From Flavobacteriales bacterium (GTDB taxonomy: Bacteria > Bacteroidota > Bacteroidia > Flavobacteriales_D > Sanyastnellaceae): DNA of 7,798 bases. The translations under genes and the position numbers were made by a program. The notes beneath the pieces were generated by a model. It ran no database searches, was not told the DNA's origin, and was given only the letters and a program-made list of their open reading frames with translations. The stretch spans positions 1-7,798 of the forward strand of contig CANGVU010000045.1 of assembly GCA_947457325.1 (NCBI GenBank), in the 5' to 3' direction. Below are positions 1 through 5,818 of this stretch, in pieces (the first letter of the stretch is position 1; each line of letters starts with the position of its first letter).

Positions 1-166
1 GCCATATCGATTTTATAACCAAACCTTACTTCAATTACTATCGCGATAACGGAATAGGAAATAACGTTCAAGCGAAATCTTGTATTACAATTCCTATTCT
101 GTTTCTCTCCGCTTTCCATCTCCCACAATCGCTTGCAATTGCATATTCCCCTTTCCTGATTTCCCC
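1..166. other. Left-edge stretch with no supported gene
   Basis: I see no convincing gene here. Short open frames touch the window edge on both strands, but none shows a recognisable family motif. The one on the plus strand runs on into the tRNA, which argues against it. The part from about 97 to 180 is strongly pyrimidine-rich on the plus strand. Two 10-base perfect palindromes lie at 39-48 (TATCGCGATA) and 134-143 (TGCAATTGCA), without any evidence of function. The stretch is most simply the spacer upstream of the tRNA promoter, possibly with the end of a gene lying outside the window. Confidence 0.4.
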
Positions 167-174
167 TATCTTTG
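167..174 (+). promoter_or_regulatory. Probable -7 element of the tRNA-Arg promoter
   Basis: TATCTTTG matches the Bacteroidota -7 consensus TAnnTTTG exactly. It ends 17 bases before the first base of the tRNA, leaving room for a short 5' leader. The matching -33 TTG element is not clear: TTGC at 139-142 is about 25 bases upstream, slightly farther than the usual spacing of about 20. The call rests on the -7 match and its position. Confidence 0.5.
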
Positions 175-181
175 CTCCTCC

Positions 182-187
182 AAAAAA
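182..187 (-). terminator. Candidate terminator T tract for the minus-strand operon
   Basis: Six A residues on the plus strand read as six T residues on the minus strand. They follow the antisense copy of the tRNA, which can itself fold through its acceptor, anticodon and T stems (the acceptor stem has one C-A mismatch where the tRNA has a G-U pair). A minus-strand transcript leaving the last gene at 269 would form this structure about 4 bases before the T run. This is an inferred intrinsic terminator and not a classical simple hairpin. Confidence 0.3.
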
Positions 188-191
188 GTTT

Positions 192-263
192 GGTCCCGTA
201 GTATAATGGATATTACATGGGTCTCCGGAACCCAGGATTTGCGTTCGATTCGCGACGGGATCA
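192..263 (+). tRNA. tRNA-Arg (anticodon CCG)
   Basis: The 72-base sequence folds as a cloverleaf. The acceptor stem is 192-198 (GGTCCCG) with 256-262 (CGGGATC), including one G-U wobble at the second pair. The anticodon stem TGGGT/ACCCA (218-222, 230-234) encloses the loop CTCCGGA, placing the anticodon CCG at 225-227, which reads the arginine codon CGG. The T stem TTGCG/CGCGA (239-243, 251-255) encloses the loop TTCGATT. The D arm at 201-216 contains the GG pair at 208-209. The discriminator is A263. No CCA is encoded, so the tail must be added after transcription. The gene is convergent with the minus-strand operon, whose last stop codon lies only 5 bases away. Confidence 0.93.
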
Positions 264-264
264 C

Positions 265-270
265 TTTTTT
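265..270 (+). terminator. T tract after the tRNA
   Basis: Six T residues begin two bases after the discriminator base and directly follow the stable acceptor/T-arm structure, as expected for termination after a single tRNA gene. The last two T residues are also part of the TAA stop codon (269-271) of the convergent permease gene on the minus strand. Confidence 0.45.
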
Positions 271-1150
271 ATTTGCCCATCAACAGCAACAAGGCCATCA
301 CCGATAAAGCCAAGCCCGCCCAGTTGATCTTGCTCAATCGCTCCTTAAAGAACATTACCGCAATCATGGTGCTCAGCATCACCACCCCCAAATTGTTCAG
401 ACAAATGATGCTGGTCTTCAGCATCCATCCGCTGTCTATTGTCTTGACCAAAAAGAAGATCGATCCGTAATTCACTACACCTAGCAACGTGCCGTATTGC
501 CACTCCTTCTTACCAAATTGAAAGGTCTTTCCTGTCTTGCGCCATTTGTTATATAGGACAAACAACAACCCACTGATGCCAGCGGTCAAAAAAGGCAAAC
601 AGGCATACAAGGACAATGCTGATGCGGTTTGCGCAGTCTCAGACAACTTCGGAATCATATAATCAATCAAGGTGGATCCAAAAAAGATGATGGCCGGATA
701 AACCAACATCGACCGCTCAAAGCGTCGTCCATCTGCCTTGATCGAACTCAACACAATGCCCATGATGGCCAATCCAATAGCAATCCACTGTATGGCCGTC
801 AATTGCTCTTCTGGATTGGTCAAGGTGAATATGATGACCACCAATACCAATGACATTTTTCCCGCTATGGTGGTGTTGCTCACCCCAACCAACTGCGCTG
901 ATTTTCCCGTAACATTGAAAATACTGATGAAGGATATTCCCAACAACAATGCCCCCCAAGACCAAGTCGGAAATTGCAAAGCCTCGTCAAGTCCCGCTCT
1001 TAAGTCTGTGGCCATCGAAATACCAAAGGTGAAGGCGACCAAATAATTGACCATGATGGCTTCAAATACCTGAACCCCTTTGATGGCAAACCACTTGAAC
1101 AACAGATACAAAAGGGTAGTGGAGAGAATGGATAAAATAAGAAAGGTCAT
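269..1150 (-). CDS. EamA/DMT-family permease, translationally coupled to ribD
   Basis: This 293-residue inner-membrane protein has about ten hydrophobic segments (roughly residues 2-22, 29-48, 63-80, 98-114, 119-136, 149-167, 180-200, 217-236, 248-268 and 276-291). That is the 5+5 layout of the drug/metabolite transporter superfamily. The C-terminal FFKERLSKINWAGLAL (267-282) matches the end of the second EamA repeat. The ATG at 1148-1150 overlaps the ribD stop in an ATGA, which fixes the start and implies coupled translation. No Shine-Dalgarno sequence precedes it. The substrate cannot be read from the sequence. Some EamA proteins (the RibN family) carry riboflavin, so its coupling to a riboflavin gene makes flavin a reasonable guess, but only a guess. 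It is the last gene of the operon. Confidence 0.88.
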   Translation of the reverse strand: MTFLILSILSTTLLYLLFKWFAIKGVQVFEAIMVNYLVAFTFGISMATDLRAGLDEALQFPTWSWGALLLGISFISIFNVTGKSAQLVGVSNTTIAGKMSLVLVVIIFTLTNPEEQLTAIQWIAIGLAIMGIVLSSIKADGRRFERSMLVYPAIIFFGSTLIDYMIPKLSETAQTASALSLYACLPFLTAGISGLLFVLYNKWRKTGKTFQFGKKEWQYGTLLGVVNYGSIFFLVKTIDSGWMLKTSIICLNNLGVVMLSTMIAVMFFKERLSKINWAGLALSVMALLLLMGK

Positions 1151-2196
1151 CGGTAATAAATTTTTAATTGGTCATCACCAATGGTTTGTAATTCAGGGGA
1201 CTCTGCTTTCCATACCGGAGCTGCAGTTCCCTGTCCCAGCAACTGGGGGGATTCAAAAATGCGCGCTTCATCACAGCAATTTTGGTCAATAAAGGTTTGC
1301 AATGTATGCCCTCCGCCTTCTACCAATATCGAGGTGATGCCATTTACAAAACAATATTGAAGAATGATTTCTATCGCATGGTTGGAGTAGGGCAGGGCAG
1401 TCATGCCTTCAGGCAATTGATCAATGTGTTGGTTGTCTTTACACACAACCACCGTATTTGGTGGACAATGTCCAATGTGATACTGCGAATAGGGTTGCAA
1501 TTGCAATTGTGGGTCAATCACAAACCGAATAGGAGATTGGGTTTTATCCGCGTGGAATGTCAATCTAGGATTGTCCACAGCAATAGTTTGCCGTCCGACC
1601 AATATCCCCATTTCTTCTCTTCTCCACTGTTGCACCAAAGCTCTACTGGCAGCGCTGCTGATGGCAATGCTTCCTTTTTCGCCATTGGTGCGAACGGGAT
1701 CAATAAATCCATCTGCACTTTGTGCCCATTTCAAAATGATGTAGGGCCGTTGTTTTTCAAAATGCGCATTGAATCTTCGGTTCATCCATCGGCAAGCCTC
1801 ATCTTCAATTCCGGTGACGACTTCTACACCATTGGCTCGAAGATATTCAATTCCTTTTCCGTTCACTTTTGGATTGGGATCTTGCTGTCCAACCACAACT
1901 CTGGGAATCTGATGGGCAACAATGAGTGAAGCGCAGGGCGGTGTCTTTCCTTGGTGCGCGCAAGGTTCCAAGGTGACATATAAAGTGGATTGAGCGAGCA
2001 AACTTTTATCTTCAACGCTGTTTATGGCGTTCACTTCAGCATGCGCTTCTCCATATTTTTCATGAAAACCTCTTCCGATGACTTCGTCATTGCATACAAC
2101 CACAGCGCCAACCAAAGGATTGGATTTTACCTGACCCAAACCCTTTTGGGCAAGATCAATGGCCAACTGCATGTATGTTTTTGCATCAAAACTCAT
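1147..2196 (-). CDS. ribD: RibD, bifunctional riboflavin deaminase/reductase
   Basis: This 349-residue cytosolic enzyme performs two consecutive steps of riboflavin synthesis: zinc-dependent deamination of diaminohydroxyphosphoribosylaminopyrimidine, then NADPH-dependent reduction of the ribose side chain. The N-terminal deaminase domain (about 1-145) has NPLVGAVVV (26-34), the zinc and catalytic motif HAE (52-54), and PCAHQGKTPPC (78-88), whose Cys79 and Cys88 complete the zinc site. The C-terminal reductase domain (about 150-349) has KWAQSADGFID (156-166), ILVGRQT with VDNPRLT (198-213) and LVEGGG (291-296). The length is normal for the full two-domain form. The ATG at 2194-2196 overlaps the stop of the lipoprotein gene (ATGA), and the stop overlaps the permease start. 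No other riboflavin gene is in the window, so the rest of the pathway must lie elsewhere. Confidence 0.97.
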   Translation of the reverse strand: MSFDAKTYMQLAIDLAQKGLGQVKSNPLVGAVVVCNDEVIGRGFHEKYGEAHAEVNAINSVEDKSLLAQSTLYVTLEPCAHQGKTPPCASLIVAHQIPRVVVGQQDPNPKVNGKGIEYLRANGVEVVTGIEDEACRWMNRRFNAHFEKQRPYIILKWAQSADGFIDPVRTNGEKGSIAISSAASRALVQQWRREEMGILVGRQTIAVDNPRLTFHADKTQSPIRFVIDPQLQLQPYSQYHIGHCPPNTVVVCKDNQHIDQLPEGMTALPYSNHAIEIILQYCFVNGITSILVEGGGHTLQTFIDQNCCDEARIFESPQLLGQGTAAPVWKAESPELQTIGDDQLKIYYR

Positions 2197-2819
2197 CCAC
2201 CAATTTTACCGGGACCGCCCAATTTCATCACAATCAAAAACATCAACATCGCAATGGTAAACAACGCCATCATTGCAGCCACCAGTCCAATTGCAAATAG
2301 CGCAATGATTCCTAGTATGGCTAAAACAAGCAAAACTCCCGTTACACTCCCTAAGCTGATGGCGGCAATCAATGCAATGATGCCCAATACACACAAAATT
2401 CCAATGCCAATTTCAAAAATGAAAGAGGTAGCTTTTAATAGCGCTTTCTTCCCTTTTTTATTTGATTTTGGAGTGTCGTATGGCAGTTCATAGGCTCCTT
2501 CTTCTTCAACCTTCGTATTGTCCATGTATGGATCAGGCATGGGAACATATTCTTCAGAAATGACCTCTTCCGAATCAATGATGTCAGTGTCTGGATTGAT
2601 TCGCCATACCTCTTCTTTTACCAAGATCAATTCCTCATCACTCAAAGAACATACCGCTTGATCGGTAAGTTTTGGCTTGGCTTTTACTTGCTTTTCGGTT
2701 GATGCAGCGTTAAAACTCCACTTTCCTCTTGCGTCGTATTTTTTGGTCAGAAAGGAGGCATTCTGACAAGCACTCGAAATCACGATGGATAAGAGTAGAA
2801 GGAAATTATTTCTTTTCAT
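2193..2819 (-). CDS. Small lipoprotein with hydrophobic C-terminal domain, function unknown
   Basis: I recognise no named family. The reading frame is open 15 codons further upstream, but the start at 2817-2819 is chosen because it gives a clean lipoprotein signal: K2-R3, a hydrophobic core at 6-14, and lipobox SSAC with Cys18. The predicted 208-residue protein then has a basic-aromatic patch KKYDARGKWSF (26-36), an acidic linker (about 61-107), a lysine-rich stretch KSNKKGKKALLK (118-129), and a strongly hydrophobic region (133-199) long enough for two or three membrane helices, ending in GGPGKIGG. From memory, Bacteroidota encode many proteins with a lipobox, a KRxYxxG-like motif, a linker and a C-terminal hydrophobic block; this fits that pattern. 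The start overlaps the moaE end by 14 bases, and the stop overlaps the ribD ATG. Gene existence is well supported; role and location are not. Confidence 0.8.
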   Translation of the reverse strand: MKRNNFLLLLSIVISSACQNASFLTKKYDARGKWSFNAASTEKQVKAKPKLTDQAVCSLSDEELILVKEEVWRINPDTDIIDSEEVISEEYVPMPDPYMDNTKVEEEGAYELPYDTPKSNKKGKKALLKATSFIFEIGIGILCVLGIIALIAAISLGSVTGVLLVLAILGIIALFAIGLVAAMMALFTIAMLMFLIVMKLGGPGKIGG

Positions 2820-3255
2820 TTTGTAGTGTAGGCACCACCCATTTTGTTGAATTTTCTTGACCAATTTCTTTCTTGAAAATGGGTACTGTTTTTTTTACCT
2901 CATCCATCAGCACATCTAATGCGCCAAAGCAATCTTTGCGATGCTTCGCGGAAATACCAACCCAGACTGCCGTTTGACCCACTGCAACTTTTCCCAATAA
3001 ATGATGAAAATAAATCGACTGAATATCAAATTGACCTTGAAGTAGCACCGCAATTTTTTCCAGTTCTTTGATGGCCATTTCCGGAAGTCCTTCGTATTCT
3101 ATGATGGCTACTTGCTCTTGGTTGCCCATCTGATCTGGTCGCACAATGCCTTCAAAAATCACAGTCGCTCCGGATGAAGCCTCCTGAATGAAGGCCTTGA
3201 TGACATCTGCGGTGACTGGTTCACTTGAAATACTGAAATGTTGTCGCATAATCAT
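2806..3255 (-). CDS. moaE: MoaE, molybdopterin synthase catalytic subunit
   Basis: MoaE joins MoaD to form the heterotetramer that inserts two sulfurs into precursor Z (cPMP) to make molybdopterin in the cytosol. Of the 149 residues, diagnostic stretches are TVIFEGIVRP (31-40), IEYEGLPEMA (52-61), HHLLGKVAVGQ (84-94), SAKHRKDCF (102-110) and KKTVPIFKKE (121-130). The last contains the conserved lysine pair region of the active site and is followed by a terminal W139. The length is normal. Two starts are possible. The ATG at 3253-3255 overlaps the moaD stop in an ATGA, like other junctions here. The ATG at 3247-3249 (Met3) sits 6 bases after GGAGG, an ideal spacing, and would give 147 residues. 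I list the longer form; the shorter one may be the true start. The 3' end overlaps the lipoprotein start by 14 bases. Confidence 0.95.
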   Translation of the reverse strand: MIMRQHFSISSEPVTADVIKAFIQEASSGATVIFEGIVRPDQMGNQEQVAIIEYEGLPEMAIKELEKIAVLLQGQFDIQSIYFHHLLGKVAVGQTAVWVGISAKHRKDCFGALDVLMDEVKKTVPIFKKEIGQENSTKWVVPTLQNEKK

Positions 3256-3500
3256 CCTCCGCTAACTGGTGGCATTAAATACAACTTCATTCCATCGTTG
3301 ATTTCAAAATCATTGGGCTGATAGGTTTGATCAAAAACCACTGCGATGGGCAATTGCGGGTGGATGGTAGGAAATTGTTTGAGCCAATTCCGGAGATCCA
3401 GAACCGTTGCTGGTTCTGGGTGTTTCCACACAAACCAATCATGACCCAAGGTGTCTTTGAGTATTCCAAATGCCATGATGTCCACACTTATCTCTGCCAT
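3252..3500 (-). CDS. moaD: MoaD, molybdopterin synthase sulfur-carrier subunit
   Basis: This 82-residue ubiquitin-like protein carries sulfur as a C-terminal thiocarboxylate and donates it to cPMP within the MoaD-MoaE complex. It ends in PPVSGG (77-82); the terminal Gly-Gly is what a MoeB-type enzyme adenylates. SVDIMAFGILKDTLG (5-19) matches the first strand and helix of MoaD, and NDGMKLYLMPP (68-78) the last strand before the tail. The frame is open upstream to 3569, but the start at 3498-3500 gives the usual family length of about 80 residues and only a 13-base overlap with the permease gene. The moaA, moaC, moeA, moeB and mog genes are not in the window, so the rest of cofactor synthesis must be encoded elsewhere if the pathway is complete. 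Confidence 0.93.
   Translation of the reverse strand: MAEISVDIMAFGILKDTLGHDWFVWKHPEPATVLDLRNWLKQFPTIHPQLPIAVVFDQTYQPNDFEINDGMKLYLMPPVSGG
3256..3260 (-). promoter_or_regulatory. Shine-Dalgarno GGAGG for moaE, inside the moaD Gly-Gly codons
   Basis: The last codons of moaD are GGA GGA TGA. The GGAGG they contain lies 6 bases before the second in-frame ATG of moaE (3247-3249) and directly abuts the first (3253-3255). It therefore favours the second ATG as a directly initiated start. Most other starts in this operon have no such element. Confidence 0.55.
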
Positions 3501-4210
3501 ATCAATTGCTGTCCTGCAAATATCAATAAGATTCCGGTTATCCACTTCACTTGTTCTTGCTTTAACCATGAGATGGAGATCTTACTTCCCATCCAACCTC
3601 CAATAACGACAGCAAACAGCCAATCCAAATGAACTTCGTTCCAAGTTAAATCAGATCGAGTGGCCAGAATGACAATGGACAAAAAGGAATTCACGGCAAT
3701 GAATAAGGCTGTGAAAGCCGCGATTTCCTTGGGTTTTCCCCAACGACTCAAATGCAAGATTGGCGAAAAATAGATTCCACCTCCAATGCCAGTTAACCCC
3801 GCAATGCTACCGATGAAGAAAGAAATCCATTTCATCACGTGTGTTGGAATGACGATGATCCAACTCTCCCAGAATTTTTGCCCCAATATGGATATTCCTC
3901 CCAAAGTCAGAAAGATGCCCAAAAGCAATTGATGAATAGCGACTTTGAATTCTATCAAACCAAAAATCATGCAAGGCAGAGCCGCCCATACCATCAAAGC
4001 GATGACCTCTTTTCTTCGATTTCTAAGCAAGTCAAATTTCATCCAAGCACTTTGTATCGTTACGCCCAAATTATTGATGAGTCCATTGAGCTTGATAACA
4101 AAGAAGGGTAGGGCAGTTGCTTGCGACAATACCGCGAGATACATGCTTCCTCCGCCAAATCCGGCGGAAGAATAAACAAAAGCAATGGCGAAAAATACCA
4201 GAGTGATCAA
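3488..4210 (-). CDS. TauE/SafE (TSUP) family permease
   Basis: This 240-residue polytopic inner-membrane protein has the two half-repeats typical of the TSUP family. Each half begins with a glycine-rich membrane motif: GFGGGSMYLAVL (17-28) and GLTGIGGGIYFSPIL (138-152). Known members export sulfite, sulfoacetate or related organosulfur anions, but the family label does not fix the substrate. The only initiation codon that keeps the first membrane segment is TTG at 4208-4210, which overlaps the xseB stop as TTGA; the next in-frame Met (residue 23) would cut into the first motif. The 3' end overlaps moaD by 13 bases. Placement just before molybdopterin synthase, a sulfur-handling complex, suggests but does not prove a link to sulfur metabolism. 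The protein is slightly short for the family, mostly at the N terminus. Confidence 0.88.
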   Translation of the reverse strand: MITLVFFAIAFVYSSAGFGGGSMYLAVLSQATALPFFVIKLNGLINNLGVTIQSAWMKFDLLRNRRKEVIALMVWAALPCMIFGLIEFKVAIHQLLLGIFLTLGGISILGQKFWESWIIVIPTHVMKWISFFIGSIAGLTGIGGGIYFSPILHLSRWGKPKEIAAFTALFIAVNSFLSIVILATRSDLTWNEVHLDWLFAVVIGGWMGSKISISWLKQEQVKWITGILLIFAGQQLIWQR

Positions 4211-4422
4211 CCTTGGATGTTTTTCATTTGATCCATGATTTTCTTGACATCCTCATCGGCCTTGCGCAATTTATCTTGGCAAAACTGAACCAAGAAAGCT
4301 GCGCGGGCTACTTTTTCCGAAAGCAAATCAATGGAGATTTCATCATTATCTATGGCCACGGCAATGTTTTCCAATTCTTCATAAGCCGCTTCATAGTTGG
4401 CAGGGATTGCTTGTTCAGTCAT
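4207..4422 (-). CDS. xseB: XseB, exodeoxyribonuclease VII small subunit
   Basis: XseB assembles in several copies on the C-terminal helices of XseA to form exonuclease VII, which degrades single-stranded DNA in both directions to short oligonucleotides. The 71-residue protein has the family signature YEAAYEELENIAVAIDNDEI (10-29), followed by the helix SEKVARAAFLVQFCQDKLRKADEDV (about 35-59) with the usual Cys in the Q-x-C-Q context; it is helical throughout. The frame is open 12 codons further upstream to 4458. I chose the ATG at 4420-4422 because it gives the usual N-terminal length and an 8-base overlap with xseA instead of 44. The adjacent xseA supports the call. Confidence 0.92.
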   Translation of the reverse strand: MTEQAIPANYEAAYEELENIAVAIDNDEISIDLLSEKVARAAFLVQFCQDKLRKADEDVKKIMDQMKNIQG

Positions 4423-5818
4423 TTTGTATGTCTTGTATTTGTGTGGTGATTTGGCCATCCTTCATTTGGATGACCAAAGGTGTATCTGTATGCAATTGGG
4501 TCAAGGACGAAATGGTTTTTCCTTGTTGTTTTAAAATACCAAACCCCCGGTTCAGCCATTTCTGTGGCGAATGGGCTTCGATAAATTGGGTCATGTTTTT
4601 AACGGCCAATTCTTCGCGTGATACTTTCTCAGCCCCTTGCTTGACAATCGTTTTCCAAAATTGCGCAATGCCCGTATTTTGCAATTGAATATTCTTTGGA
4701 ATCGACTTTGAAATGTCTTTCCAACATTGTTGTGCATCGGTTTGGGCCTGTCGGATTAAACCAAGTGCATCCGTTTGAATGTTGACTTGTAAATTTTGCA
4801 AATCCGATTTAGCTGCTGACAGTCGCCCTTGGGCAGATGCAGTTGCAGTCAATTGCAGACTATTGATGCTTTTTGTTTTTTCTTGAATGCGCAAGGGAAC
4901 GCGCTGTTGTATGCTTTGCCAATTTCCCAGGGCAATGGATTCGGCGTTTTCTTGGTGATGCAAAATGACTTCAGCAACTTTGGTGGGCGATTTGTATGCC
5001 CCATGCGCAACTTGGTCGGTGAGAGAAACATTTCGGGTATGTCCAATTCCAGTAAAAATGGGAATGGGGCATTTGAGAATGGCTTCCACCAGGCTGAACT
5101 GATCAAAAGCATGCAAGTCCAATGCAGCACCGCCACCACGAACAATCACAATAACATCAAACTTTTCCTGAGCCAAAAACACTTGAACAATGGCTTGCTT
5201 GATGCTCTCTGCAGCCGTCTCACCTTGCATCACCGCAAAGAATGGAGCAATGGAAAAAGTATATCCCTGGCGGTTTTTCATGAGTTCATCCAAGAAATCT
5301 ATTCCTCCTTCCGCTCCTTTTGCTGTAATCAAAGCAATGCGTTGAATAATCAAAGGCAAGGGCAAACTTTGATTGTGGCTTCTCAGCATGCCGTCCACCA
5401 TTTTCAACTTATCGGGATGCTTGATCAATAATTTTTGCACTGTCTTTTCTTTCTCCTGCGCCAATGCTCCGATGGTGTAATTGGGATCAATGTGCAACAC
5501 TTGGGCACTGATGCCATATTCAGGATGGTATTGCACACTGAGTTTGAATAATACTTGGAGACCTGCTTTCAAAGGCTGTCCAGTAGCTTTTTCAAATTGA
5601 TCTATCAAAATCAAATTGCGCCAAAGTTTGGCTTCCAAACGGGCTTTGAATTTGCCCGGTGTTTCCGATTTCTCCACCAAGCCAATGTGGGCTTGCTGCT
5701 TGTCTCTTTTAATTGTGACTTGTCCAATCTCTGCAATCACATCAAAAGATTGACCGCGGAATTGCTGTTCTACCGTGGCCTGAATCATCGAATTGAGTTC
5801 AGAGAGCAGAATTGGCAT
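4415..5818 (-). CDS. xseA: XseA, exodeoxyribonuclease VII large subunit
   Basis: This 467-residue protein is the catalytic subunit of exonuclease VII. It has an N-terminal OB-fold domain (about 1-112), a catalytic domain (about 118-290), a long helical region that binds XseB (about 290-412) and a C-terminal domain with PQKWLNRGFGIL (418-429) and the closing KDGQITTQI (453-461). Catalytic-domain motifs are ITAKGAEGGIDF (164-175), VRGGGAALDLHAF (226-238) and GIGHTRN (257-263), followed by KSPTKVAE (276-283), the Bacteroidota form of the usual TPSAAAE motif. By my alignment Asp174, Arg227 and His260 match E. coli Asp155, Arg205 and His238, but the residue matching Asp241 is Asn263. The ATG at 5816-5818 overlaps the preceding stop by one base (TGATG). 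No Shine-Dalgarno sequence is visible. Confidence 0.96.
   Translation of the reverse strand: MPILLSELNSMIQATVEQQFRGQSFDVIAEIGQVTIKRDKQQAHIGLVEKSETPGKFKARLEAKLWRNLILIDQFEKATGQPLKAGLQVLFKLSVQYHPEYGISAQVLHIDPNYTIGALAQEKEKTVQKLLIKHPDKLKMVDGMLRSHNQSLPLPLIIQRIALITAKGAEGGIDFLDELMKNRQGYTFSIAPFFAVMQGETAAESIKQAIVQVFLAQEKFDVIVIVRGGGAALDLHAFDQFSLVEAILKCPIPIFTGIGHTRNVSLTDQVAHGAYKSPTKVAEVILHHQENAESIALGNWQSIQQRVPLRIQEKTKSINSLQLTATASAQGRLSAAKSDLQNLQVNIQTDALGLIRQAQTDAQQCWKDISKSIPKNIQLQNTGIAQFWKTIVKQGAEKVSREELAVKNMTQFIEAHSPQKWLNRGFGILKQQGKTISSLTQLHTDTPLVIQMKDGQITTQIQDIQND

Noticed and set aside
39..143. Two 10-base palindromes upstream of the tRNA (39-48 and 134-143)
   Set aside because: They are unrelated to each other, short enough to arise by chance, and neither is placed like an operator relative to the -7 element.
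192..263. tRNA-Arg as an integration site for a mobile element
   Set aside because: No integrase, duplicated tRNA 3' end or direct repeat is present in the window.
80..307. Plus-strand open frame of 75 codons
   Set aside because: It runs straight through the tRNA and into the convergent permease gene, and its translation shows no family motif.
1282..1929. Plus-strand open frame of 215 codons
   Set aside because: It is antisense to the well-supported ribD gene and its translation shows no coherent domain.
1990..2493. Plus-strand open frame of 167 codons
   Set aside because: It is antisense to the start of ribD and to the lipoprotein gene; its composition reflects the opposite strand.
4829..5431. 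Plus-strand open frame of 200 codons
   Set aside because: It is antisense to the catalytic and helical regions of xseA; no family features are seen.
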